Of a DNA stretch of 64,000 nt, positions 1 through 12,361 are shown in pieces; the stretch's first letter is position 1; each line of letters begins with the position of its first letter. The DNA is from Rhabditoides inermis (Eukaryota; Nematoda; Chromadorea; Rhabditida; Rhabditidae): NCBI GenBank assembly GCA_963966185.1, contig CAWZYM010000425.1, positions 248,001 to 312,000 of the forward strand, read 5' to 3'. The notes under the pieces are model-generated. The model had not been told where the DNA came from, made no database searches, and saw nothing but the letters and a program-made list of their open reading frames with translations. The position numbers were made by a program, and so were the translations under genes.

Positions 1-2020
1 ATGTGTGTTCGTGTCCAGATCTTGTCCAGAACTTGTCCAGATATTGTCCAGATCTTGTCCAGATCTTGTCCATATCTTGTCTACAATGTGTGTTCGTGTC
101 TAGATCTTGTCCAGACCTTGTCCAGATCTTGTCCAGATCTTGTCCAGATCTTGTCCAGATGTGTCCAGATCGTGTCTATGTATTGTCTACAATGTGTGTT
201 CGTGTCCAGATCTTGTCCAGATCTTGTCCAGATCTTGTATACAATGTGTGTTCGTGTCCAGATCTTGTCCAGATCTTGTCCAGATCTTGTCCAGATCTTG
301 TCCAGATCTTGTCTACAATGTGTGTTCGTGTCTAGATCTTGTCCAGATCTTGTCCAGACCTTGTCCAGATCTTGTCCAGATCTTGTCCAGATGTGTCCAG
401 ATCGTGTCTATGTCTTGTCTACAATGTGTGTTCGTGTCCAGATCTTGTCCAGATCTTGTCCAGATCTTGTATACAATGTGTGTTCGTGTCCAGATCTTGT
501 CCAGATCTTGTCCAGATCTTGTATACAATGTGTGTTCGTGTCCAGATCTTGTCCAGATCTTGTCCAGATCTTGTCCAGATCTTGTCCAGATCTTGTCCAG
601 ATCTTGTCCAGATCTTGTCCAGATCTTGTACAGATCTTGTACAGATCTTGTCCAGATTTTGTCCAGATCTTGTCTACAATATGTATTTGTGTCCGGATCT
701 TGTCCAGATCTTGTCCAGATCTTGTCCAGATCTTGTCTACAATGTGTGTTCGTGTCCAGATCTTGTCCAGATCTTGTCCAGATCTTGTCCAGATCTTGTA
801 TACAATGTGTGTTCGTGTCCAGATCTTGTCCAGATCTTGTCCAGATCTTGTCCAGATCTTGTCTACAATATGTGTTTGTGTCCGGATCTTGTCCAGATCT
901 TGTCTACAATGTGTATTCGTGTCCAGATCTTGTCCAGATCTTGTCCAGATCTTGTATACAATGTGTGTTCGTGTCCAGATCTTGTCCAGATCTTGTATAC
1001 AATGTGTGCTCGTGTCCAGATCTTGTCCAGATCTTGTCCAGATATTGTCTACAATGTGTGTTCGTGTCCAGATCTTGTCCAGATCTTGTCCAGACCTTGT
1101 CCAGATCTTGTCCAGATCTTGTCCAGATCTTGTATACAATGTGTGTTCGTGTCCAGATCTTGTCCAGATCTTGTACAGATCTTGTCCAGATCTTGTACAG
1201 ATCTTGTCCAGATCTTGTCCAGATCTTGTCCAGATCTTGTCTACAATATGTGTTTGTGTCCGGATCTTGTCCAGATCTTGTCCAGAGCTTGTCCAGATCT
1301 TGTCTACAATGTGTGTTCGTGTCCAGATCTTGTCCAGAACTTGTCCAGATATTGTCCAGATCTTGTCCAGATCTTGTCCAGATCTTGTCCAGATCTTGTC
1401 CAGATCTTGTCTACAATATGTGTTTGTGTCCGGATCTTGTCCAGATCTTGTCCAGAGCTTGTCCAGATCTTGTCTACAATGTGTGTTCGTGTCTAGATCT
1501 TGTCCAGACCTTGTCCAGATCTTGTCCAGATCTTGTCCAGATCTTGTCCAGATGTGTACAGATCGTGTCTATGTCTTGTCTACAATGTGTGTTCGTGTCC
1601 AGATCTTGTCCAGATCTTGTCCAGATCTTGTATACAATGTGTGTTCGTGTCCAGATCTTGTCCAGATCTTGTCCAAATCTTGTCCAGATCTTGTCCAGAT
1701 CTTGTCCAGATCTTGTCTACAATATGTGTTTGTGTCCGGATCTTGTCCAGATCTTGTCCAGATCTTGTCCAGATCTTGTCTACAATGTGTATTCGTGTCC
1801 AGATCTTGTCCACATCTTGTCCAGATCTTGTCCAGATCTTGTCCAGATCTTGTCCAGATCTTGTCCAGATCTTGTCCAGACCTTGTCCAGATCTTGTCCA
1901 GATCTTGTCCAGATGTGTCCAGATCGTGTCTATGTCTTGTCTACAATGTGTGTTCGTGTCCAGATCTTGTCCAGATCTTGTCCAGATCTTGTATACAATG
2001 TGTGTTCGTGTCCAGATCTT
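1..2020 (+). repeat. Satellite A array, block A1 (11-bp unit GTCCAGATCTT)
   Basis: Tandem copies of an 11-bp unit GTCCAGATCTT are punctuated by spacer-like variants such as GTCTACAATGTGTGTTC, GTATACAATGTGTGTTC and GTCTACAATATGTGTTTG. Point variants (GTACAGATCTT, GTCCAAATCTT, GTCCAGAACTT) give each stretch a barcode. By that barcode, 1 to about 1500 reproduces the order seen at about 15408-16820 and again at about 24779-26210, so A1 is a segmental copy of the large A array downstream. The array runs off the left edge of the window and stops abruptly at 2020, where the 30-bp satellite begins. Because 11 is not a multiple of 3 and the unit has no stop in any phase on either strand, long open frames run through it; I do not regard them as coding. 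Confidence 0.96.
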
Positions 2021-5000
2021 ACACCACGATTTGTTCCATTGTGGAACAGAGAACACCACGATTTGTTCCATTGTGGAACAAAACACCACGATTTCTTCCA
2101 TTGTGGAACAAAACACCACGATTTGTTCCATTGTGGAACAAAACACCACGATTTGTTCCATTGTGGAACAAAACACCACGATTTGTTACACTGTGGAACA
2201 AAACACCACGTTTTGTTTCATTGTGGAACAAAACACCACGTTTTGTTTCATTGTGGAACAAAACACCACGATTTGTTCCATTGTGGAACAAAACACCACG
2301 ATTTGTTCCATTGTGGAACAAAACACCACGATTTGTTCCATTGTGGAACAAAACACCACGTTTTGTTCCATTGTGGAACAAAACACCACGATTTGTTCCA
2401 TTGTGGAACAAAACACCACGTTTTGTTCCATTGTGGAACAAAACACCACGTTTTGTTCCATTGTGGAACAAAACACCACATTATGTTCCATTGTGGAACA
2501 AAACACCACATTATGTTCCATTGTGGAACAAAACACCACGTTTTGTTCCATTGTGGAACAAAACACCACGATTTGTTCCATTGTGGAACAAAACACCACG
2601 TTTTGTTCCATTGTGGAACAAAACACCACGATTTGTTCCATTGTGGAACAAAACACCACGATTTGGTCCATTGTGGAACAAAACACCACGATTTGTTTCA
2701 TTGTGGAACAAAACACCACGTTTTGTTCCATTGTGGAACAAAACACCACGATTTGTTCCATTGTGGAACAAAACACCACGATTTGTTCCATTGTGGAAAA
2801 AAACACCACGATTTGTTCCATTGTGGAACAAAACACCACGTTTTGTTCCATTGTGGAACAAAACACCACGATTTGTTCCATTGTGGAACAAAACACCACA
2901 TTATGTTCCATTGTGGAACAAAACACCACATTATGTTCCATTGTGGAACAAAACACCACGTTTTGTTCCATTTTGGAACAAAACACCACGATTTGTTCCA
3001 TTGTGGAACAAAACACCACGATTTGTTCCATTGTGGAACAAAACACCACGATTTGTTTCATTGTGGAACAAAACACCACGTTTTGTTCCATTGTGGAACA
3101 AAACACCACGATTTGTTCCATTGTGGAACAAAACACCACGATTTGTTCCATTGTGGAACAAAACACCACGATTTGTTCCATTGTGGAACAAAACACCACG
3201 TTTTGTTCCATTGTGGAACAAAACACCACGATTTGTTCCATTGTGGAACAAAACACCACGATTTGTTCGATTGTGGAACAAAACACCACGATTTGTTCCA
3301 TTGTGGAACAGAACACCACGATTTGTTCCATTGTGGAACAAAACACCACGATTTGTTCCATTGTGGAACAGAACACCACGCTTTGTTCCATTGTGGAACA
3401 AAACACCACGATTTGTTCCATTGTGGAACAATCTTCTCTGTGGAACGAAACACCACGATTTGTTCCATTGTGGAACAAAACACCTCGATTTGTTCCATTG
3501 TGGAACAAAACACCACGATTTGTTCCATTGTGGAACAAAACACCACGATTTGTTCCATTGTGGAACAGAACACCACCATTTGTTCCACTGTGGAACAAAA
3601 CACCACGTTTTGTTCCATTGTGGAACAAAACACCACGATTTGTTTCATTGTGGAACAAAACACCACGATTTGTTCCATTGTGGAACAAAACACAACGATT
3701 TGTTCCATTGTGGAACAAAACACCACGTTTTGTTCCATTGTGGAACAAAACACCACGATTTGTTCCATTGTGGAACAAAACACCACGATTTGTTCCATTG
3801 TGGAACAAAACACAACGATTTGTTCCATTGTGGAACAAAACACCACGTTTTGTTCCATTGTGAAACAAAACACCACGATTTGTTCCATTGTGGAACAAAA
3901 CACCACGATTTGTTCCATTGTGGAACAAAACACCACGATTTGTTCCATTGTGGAACAAAACACCACGATTTGTTCCATTGTGGAACAAAACACCACGATT
4001 TGTTCCATTGTGGAACAAAACACCACGTTTTGTTTCATTGTGGAACAAAACACCACGTTTTGTTCCATTGTGGAACAAAACACCACGATTTGTTCCATTG
4101 TGGAACAAAACACCACGATTTGTTCCATTGTGGAACAAAACACCACGATTTGTTCCATTGTGGAACAAAACACCACGATTTGTTCCATTGTGGAACAAAA
4201 CACCACGATTTGTTCCATTGTGGAACAAAACACCACGATTTGTTCCACTGTGGAACAAAACACCACGTTTTGTTTCATTGTGGAACAAAACACCACGTTT
4301 TGTTCCATTGTGGAACAAAACACCACGATTTGTTCCATTGTGGAACAAAACACCACGATTTGTTCCATTGTGGAACAAAACACCACGTTTTGTTCCATTG
4401 TGGAACAAAACACCACGATTTGTTCCATTGTGGAACAAAACACCACGATTTGTTCGATTGTGGAACAAAACACCACGATTTGTTCCATTGTGGAACAGAA
4501 CACCACGATTTGTTCCATTGTGGAACAAAACACCACGATTTGTTCCATTGTGGAACAGAACACCACGTTTTGTTCCATTGTGGAACAAAACACCACGATT
4601 TGTTCCATTGTGGAACAAAACACCACGTTTTGTTCCATTGTGGAACAAAACACCACGTTTTGTTCCATTGTGGAACAAAACACCACGTTTTGTTCCATTG
4701 TGGAACAAAACACCACGTTTTGTTCCATTGTGGAACAAAACACCACATTATGTTCCATTGTGGAACAAAACACCACATTATGTTCCATTGTGGAACAAAA
4801 CACCACGTTTTGTTCCATTGTGGAACAAAACACCACGATTTGTTCCATTGTGGAACAAAACACCACGTTTTGTTCCATTGTGGAACAAAACACCACGATT
4901 TGTTCCATTGTGGAACAAAACACCACGATTTGTTCCATTGTGGAACAAAACACCACGATTTGTTTCATTGTGGAACAAAACACCACGTTTTGTTCCATTG

Positions 5001-6603
5001 TGGAACAAAACACCACGATTTGTTCCATTGTGGAACAAAACACCACGATTTGTTCCATTGTGGAAAAAAACACCACGATTTGTTCCATTGTGGAACAAAA
5101 CACCACGTTTTGTTCCATTGGGGAACAAAACACCACGATTTGTTCCATTGTGGAACAAAACACCACATTATGTTCCATTGTGGAACAAAACACCACATTA
5201 TGTTCCATTGTGGAACAAAACACCACGTTTTGTTCCATTTTGGAACAAAACACCACGATTTGTTCCATTGTGGAACAAAACACCACGATTTGTTCCATTG
5301 TGGAACAAAACACCACGATTTGTTTCATTGTGGAACAAAACACCACGTTTTGTTCCATTGTGGAACAAAACACCACGATTTGTTCCATTGTGGAACAAAA
5401 CACCACGATTTGTTCCATTGTGGAACAAAACACCACGATTTGTTCCATTGTGGAACAAAACACCACGTTTTGTTCCATTGTGGAACAAAACACCACGATT
5501 TGTTCCATTGTGGAACAAAACACCACGATTTGTTCGATTGTGGAACAAAACACCACGATTTGTTCCATTGTGGAACAGAACACCACGATTTGTTCCATTG
5601 TGGAACAAAACACCACGATTTGTTCCATTGTGGAACAGAACACCACGCTTTGTTCCATTGTGGAACAAAACACCACGATTTGTTCCATTGTGGAACAATC
5701 TTCTCTGTGGAACGAAACACCACGATTTGTTCCATTGTGGAACAAAACACCTCGATTTGTTCCATTGTGGAACAAAACACCACGATTTGTTCCATTGTGG
5801 AACAAAACACCACGATTTGTTCCATTGTGGAACAGAACACCACCATTTGTTCCACTGTGGAACAAAACACCACGTTTTGTTCCATTGTGGAACAAAACAC
5901 CACGATTTGTTTCATTGTGGAACAAAACACCACGATTTGTTCCATTGTGGAACAAAACACAACGATTTGTTCCATTGTGGAACAAAACACCACGTTTTGT
6001 TCCATTGTGAAACAAAACACCACGATTTGTTCCATTGTGGAACAAAACACCACGATTTGTTCCATTGTGGAACAAAACACCACGATTTGTTCCATTGTGG
6101 AACAAAACACCACGATTTGTTCCATTGTGGAACAAAACACCACGATTTGTTCCATTGTGGAACAAAACACCACGTTTTGTTTCATTGTGGAACAAAACAC
6201 CACGTTTTGTTCCATTGTGGAACAAAACACCACGATTTGTTCCATTGTGGAACAAAACACCACGATTTGTTCCATTGTGGAACAAAACACCACGATTTGT
6301 TCCATTGTGGAACAAAACACCACGATTTGTTCCATTGTGGAACAAAACACCACGATTTGTTCCATTGTGGAACAAAACACCACGATTTGTTCCACTGTGG
6401 AACAAAACACCACGTTTTGTTTCATTGTGGAACAAAACACCACGTTTTGTTCCATTGTGGAACAAAACACCACGATTTGTTCCATTGTGGAACAAAACAC
6501 CACGATTTGTTCCATTGTGGAACAAAACACCACGATTTGTTCCATTGTGGAACAAAACACCACGTTTTGTTCCATTGTGGAAAAAAACACCACGTTTTGT
6601 TCT
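2021..6603 (+). repeat. Satellite B array, block B1 (30-bp unit with dyad)
   Basis: About 150 head-to-tail copies of a 30-bp unit. Its core TTGTTCCATTGTGGAACAA is an inverted repeat (8-bp arms, 3-nt loop), followed by AACACCACGAT. Frequent unit types differ at the segment after CAC: CGATTTG, CGTTTTG, CATTATG, or AACGATTTG. Two 17-bp insertions (from about 3430 and 5697, reading AATCTTCTCTGTGGAAC) shift the register. A 2,267-bp higher-order repeat is visible: 2511-3431 matches 4778-5698. Its length equals 75 units plus one 17-bp insertion. The block is flanked by the same 16-mer of satellite A on both sides (2005-2020 and 6604-6619). All six reading frames are open through the unit; I call no gene. 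Confidence 0.96.
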
Positions 6604-6918
6604 TTCGTGTCCAGATCTTGTCCAGATCTTGTCCAGATCTTGTCCAGATCTTGTCCAGATCTTGTCCAGATCTTGTCCAGATCTTGTCTACAATATGTGT
6701 TTGTGTCCGGATCTTGTCCAGATCTTGTCCAGATCTTGTCCAGATCTTGTCCAGATCTTGTCCAAATCTTGTCCAGATCTTGTCCAGATCTTGTCCAGAT
6801 CTTGTCTACAATGTGTATTCGTGTCCAGATCTTGTCCAGATCTTGTCCAGATCTTGTCCAGATCTTGTCCAGATCTTGTCCAGATCTTGTCCAGATCTTG
6901 TGTGTTCGTGTCTAGATC

Positions 6919-8770
6919 TTGTCCAGATCTTGTCCAGACCTTGTCCAGATCTTGTCCAGATCTTGTCCAGATGTGTCCAGATCGTGTCTATGTCTTGTCT
7001 ACAATGTGTGTTCGTGTCCAGATCTTGTCCAGATCTTGTATACAATGTGTGTTCGTGTCCAGATCTTGTCCAGATCTTGTCCAGATCTTGTATACAATGT
7101 GTGCTCGTGTCCAGATCTTGTCCAGATCTTGTCCAGATATTGTCTACAATGTGTGTTCGTGTCCAGATCTTGTCCAGATCTTGTCCAGACCTTGTCCAGA
7201 TCTTGTCCAGATCTTGTCCAGATCTTGTATACAATGTGTGTTCGTGTCCAGATCTTGTCCAGATCTTGTACAGATCTTGTCCAGATCTTGTACAGATCTT
7301 GTCCAGATCTTGTCCAGATCTTGTCTACAATATGTGTTTGTGTCCGGATCTTGTCCAGATCTTGTCCAGAGCTTGTCCAGATCTTGTCTACAATGTGTGT
7401 TCGTGTCCAGATCTTGTCCAGAACTTGTCCAGATATTGTCCAGATCTTGTCCAGATCTTGTCCAGATCTTGTCTGCAATGTGTGTTCGTGTCTAGATCTT
7501 GTCCAGACCTTGTCCAGATCTTGTCCAGATCTTGTCCAGATCTTGTCCAGATGTGTCCAGATCGTGTCTATGTCTTGTCTACAATGTGTGTTCGTGTCCA
7601 GATCTTGTCCAGATCTTGTCCAGATCTTGTATACAATGTGTGTTCGTGTCCAGATCTTGTCCAGATCTTGTCCAGATCTTGTCCAGATCTTGTCCAGATC
7701 TTGTCCAGATCTTGTCTACAATATGTGTTTGTGTCCGGATCTTGTCCAGATCTTGTCCAGATCTTGTCCAGATCTTGTCTACAATGTGTATTCGTGTCCA
7801 GATCTTGTCCACATCTTGTCCAGATCTTGTCCAGATCTTGTCCAGATCTTGTCCAGATCTTGTCCAGATCTTGTCTACAATGTGTGTTCGTGTCTAGATC
7901 TTGTCCAGATCTTGTCCAGACCTTGTCCAGATCTTGTCCAGATCTTGTCCAGATGTGTCCAGATCGTGTCTATGTCTTGTCTACAATGTGTGTTCGTGTC
8001 CAGATCTTGTCCAGATCTTGTCCAGATCTTGTATACAATGTGTGTTCGTGTCCAGATCTTGTCCAGATCTTGTCCAGATCTTGTATACAATGTGTGTTCG
8101 TGTCCAGATCTTGTCCAGATCTTGTCCAGATCTTGTACAGATCTTGTCCAGATCTTGTACAGATCTTGTACAGATCTTGTCCAGATTTTGTCCAGATCTT
8201 GTCTACAATATGTATTTGTGTCCGGATCTTGTCCAGATCTTGTCCAGATCTTGTCCAGATCTTGTCTACAATGTGTGTTCGTGTCCAGATCTTGTATACA
8301 ATGTGTGCTCGTGTCCAGATCTTGTCCAGATCTTGTCCAGATATTGTCTACAATGTGTGTTCGTGTCCAGATCTTGTCCAGATCTTGTCCAGACCTTGTC
8401 CAGATCTTGTCCAGATCTTGTCCAGATCTTGTATACAATGTGTGTTCGTGTCCAGATCTTGTCCAGATCTTGTACAGATCTTGTCCAGATCTTGTACAGA
8501 TCTTGTCCAGATCTTGTCCAGATCTTGTCCAGATCTTGTCTACAATATGTGTTTGTGTCCGGATCTTGTCCAGATCTTGTCCAGATCTTGTCCAGATCTT
8601 GTCCAGATCTTGTCCAGATCTTGTCCAGATCTTGTCCAGATCTTGTCCAGATCTTGTCTACAATGTGTATTCGTGTCCAGATCTTGTCCAGATCTTGTCC
8701 AGGTCTTGTCCAGATCTTGTCCAGATCTTGTCCAGATCTTGTCCAGATCTTGTGTGTTCGTGTCTAGATC
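6919..8770 (+). repeat. Higher-order repeat of satellite A, copy 1 (about 1,852 bp)
   Basis: This segment starts just after a TCTAGATCTT variant and contains a fixed series of variant units. The same series recurs from 8771 with an offset of 1,852 bp: for example 6999-7478 repeats at 8851-9330, and 7579-7812 repeats at 9431-9664. Boundaries are chosen at a recurring landmark and are arbitrary within the period. Confidence 0.85.
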
Positions 8771-10545
8771 TTGTCCAGATCTTGTCCAGACCTTGTCCAG
8801 ATCTTGTCCAGATCTTGTCCAGATGTGTCCAGATCGTGTATATGTCTTGTCTACAATGTGTGTTCGTGTCCAGATCTTGTCCAGATCTTGTATACAATGT
8901 GTGTTCGTGTCCAGATCTTGTCCAGATCTTGTCCAGATCTTGTATACAATGTGTGCTCGTGTCCAGATCTTGTCCAGATCTTGTCCAGATATTGTCTACA
9001 ATGTGTGTTCGTGTCCAGATCTTGTCCAGATCTTGTCCAGACCTTGTCCAGATCTTGTCCAGATCTTGTCCAGATCTTGTATACAATGTGTGTTCGTGTC
9101 CAGATCTTGTCCAGATCTTGTACAGATCTTGTCCAGATCTTGTACAGATCTTGTCCAGATCTTGTCCAGATCTTGTCTACAATATGTGTTTGTGTCCGGA
9201 TCTTGTCCAGATCTTGTCCAGAGCTTGTCCAGATCTTGTCTACAATGTGTGTTCGTGTCCAGATCTTGTCCAGAACTTGTCCAGATATTGTCCAGATCTT
9301 GTCCAGATCTTGTCCAGATCTTGTCTGCAATGTGTGTTCGTGTCTAGATCTTGTCCAGACCTTGTCCAGATCTTGTCCAGATCTTGTCCAGATCTTGTCC
9401 AGATGTGTCCAGATCGTGTCTATGTCTTGTCTACAATGTGTGTTCGTGTCCAGATCTTGTCCAGATCTTGTCCAGATCTTGTATACAATGTGTGTTCGTG
9501 TCCAGATCTTGTCCAGATCTTGTCCAGATCTTGTCCAGATCTTGTCCAGATCTTGTCCAGATCTTGTCTACAATATGTGTTTGTGTCCGGATCTTGTCCA
9601 GATCTTGTCCAGATCTTGTCCAGATCTTGTCTACAATGTGTATTCGTGTCCAGATCTTGTCCACATCTTGTCCAGATCTTGTCCAGATCTTGTCCAGATC
9701 TTGTCCAGATCTTGTCCAGATCTTGTCTACAATGTGTGTTCGTGTCTAGATCTTGTCCAGATCTTGTCCAGACCTTGTCCAGATCTTGTCCAGATCTTGT
9801 CCAGATGTGTCCAGATCGTGTCTATGTCTTGTCTACAATGTGTGTTCGTGTCCAGATCTTGTCCAGATCTTGTCCAGATCTTGTATACAATGTGTGTTCG
9901 TGTCCAGATCTTGTCCAGATCTTGTCCAGATCTTGTATACAATGTGTGTTCGTGTCCAGATCTTGTCCAGATCTTGTCCAGATCTTGTACAGATCTTGTC
10001 CAGATCTTGTACAGATCTTGTACAGATCTTGTCCAGATTTTGTCCAGATCTTGTCTACAATATGTATTTGTGTCCGGATCTTGTCCAGATCTTGTCCAGA
10101 TCTTGTCCAGATCTTGTCTACAATGTGTGTTCGTGTCCAGATCTTGTATACAATGTGTGCTCGTGTCCAGATCTTGTCCAGATCTTGTCCAGATATTGTC
10201 TACAATGTGTGTTCGTGTCCAGATCTTGTCCAGATCTTGTCCAGACCTTGTCCAGATCTTGTCCAGATCTTGTCCAGATCTTGTATACAATGTGTGTTCG
10301 TGTCCAGATCTTGTCCAGATCTTGTACAGATCTTGTCCAGATCTTGTACAGATCTTGTCCAGATCTTGTCCAGATCTTGTCCAGATCTTGTCTACAATAT
10401 GTGTTTGTGTCCGGATCTTGTCCAGATCTTGTCCAGAGCTTGTCCAGATCTTGTCTACAATGTGTGTTCGTGTCCAGATCTTGTCCAGATCTTGTCCAGA
10501 TCTTGTCCAGATCTTGTCCAGATCTTGTGTGTTCGTGTCTAGATC
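8771..10545 (+). repeat. Higher-order repeat of satellite A, copy 2
   Basis: Second copy of the block that starts at 6919. It shows the same landmark units in the same order, with single-base differences such as GTATATGTC at about 8838 against GTCTATGTC in copy 1. Its length to the next landmark is 1,775 bp, so some 11-bp units were lost or gained relative to copy 1. Confidence 0.82.
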
Positions 10546-12361
10546 TTGTCCAGATCTTGTCCAGACCTTGTCCAGATCTTGTCCAGATCTTGTCCAGATG
10601 TGTCCAGATCGTGTATATGTCTTGTCTACAATGTGTGTTCGTGTCCAGATCTTGTCCAGATCTTGTATACAATGTGTGTTCGTGTCCAGATCTTGTCCAG
10701 ATCTTGTATACAATGTGTGTTCGTGTCCAGATCTTGTCCAGATCTTGTCCAGATCTTGTATACAATGTGTGCTCGTGTCCAGATCTTGTCCAGATCTTGT
10801 CCAGATATTGTCTACAATGTGTGTTCGTGTCCAGATCTTGTCCAGATCTTGTCCAGACCTTGTCCAGATCTTGTCCAGATCTTGTCCAGATCTTGTATAC
10901 AATGTGTGTTCGTGTCCAGATCTTGTCCAGATCTTGTACAGATCTTGTCCAGATCTTGTACAGATCTTGTCCAGATCTTGTCCAGATCTTGTCTACAATA
11001 TGTGTTTGTGTCCGGATCTTGTCCAGATCTTGTCCAGAGCTTGTCCAGATCTTGTCTACAATGTGTGTTCGTGTCCAGATCTTGTCCAGAACTTGTCCAG
11101 ATATTGTCCAGATCTTGTCCAGATCTTGTCCAGATCTTGTCTGCAATGTGTGTTCGTGTCTAGATCTTGTCCAGACCTTGTCCAGATCTTGTCCAGATCT
11201 TGTCCAGATCTTGTCCAGATGTGTCCAGATCGTGTCTATGTCTTGTCTACAATGTGTGTTCGTGTCCAGATCTTGTCCAGATCTTGTCCAGATCTTGTAT
11301 ACAATGTGTGTTCGTGTCCAGATCTTGTCCAGATCTTGTCCAGATCTTGTCCAGATCTTGTCCAGATCTTGTCCAGATCTTGTCTACAATATGTGTTTGT
11401 GTCCGGATCTTGTCCAGATCTTGTCCAGATCTTGTCCAGATCTTGTCTACAATGTGTATTCGTGTCCAGATCTTGTCCACATCTTGTCCAGATCTTGTCC
11501 AGATCTTGTCCAGATCTTGTCCAGATCTTGTCCAGATCTTGTCTACAATGTGTGTTCGTGTCTAGATCTTGTCCAGATCTTGTCCAGACCTTGTCCAGAT
11601 CTTGTCCAGATCTTGTCCAGATGTGTCCAGATCGTGTCTATGTCTTGTCTACAATGTGTGTTCGTGTCCAGATCTTGTCCAGATCTTGTCCAGATCTTGT
11701 ATACAATGTGTGTTCGTGTCCAGATCTTGTCCAGATCTTGTCCAGATCTTGTATACAATGTGTGTTCGTGTCCAGATCTTGTCCAGATCTTGTCCAGATC
11801 TTGTACAGATCTTGTCCAGATCTTGTACAGATCTTGTACAGATCTTGTCCAGATTTTGTCCAGATCTTGTCTACAATATGTATTTGTGTCCGGATCTTGT
11901 CCAGATCTTGTCCAGATCTTGTCCAGATCTTGTCTACAATGTGTGTTCGTGTCCAGATCTTGTATACAATGTGTGCTCGTGTCCAGATCTTGTCCAGATC
12001 TTGTCCAGATATTGTCTACAATGTGTGTTCGTGTCCAGATCTTGTCCAGATCTTGTCCAGACCTTGTCCAGATCTTGTCCAGATCTTGTCCAGATCTTGT
12101 ATACAATGTGTGTTCGTTTCCAGATCTTGTCCAGATCTTGTACAGATCTTGTCCAGATCTTGTACAGATCTTGTCCAGATCTTGTCCAGATCTTGTCCAG
12201 ATCTTGTCTACAATATGTGTTTGTGTCCGGATCTTGTCCAGATCTTGTCCAGAGCTTGTCCAGATCTTGTCTACAATGTGTGTTCGTGTCCAGATCTTGT
12301 CCAGAACTTGTCCAGATATTGTCCAGATTTGTCCAGATCTTGTCCAGATCTTGTCTGCAAT
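10546..12361 (+). repeat. Higher-order repeat of satellite A, copy 3
   Basis: Third copy of the same block. 11247-11480 repeats 9431-9664 at an offset of 1,816 bp, and 11569-12106 repeats 9753-10290. The series then breaks into a shortened copy from about 12381. The right boundary is approximate. Confidence 0.75.

Noticed and set aside
1..2020. Telomeric or subtelomeric repeat
   Set aside because: The 11-bp unit does not resemble known telomere motifs (TTAGGG type) and the array is not oriented toward an end.
2021..6603. CRISPR array (regular 30-bp repeats with dyad symmetry)
   Set aside because: Units are contiguous with no unique spacers, there are no cas genes, and the surroundings are eukaryotic.
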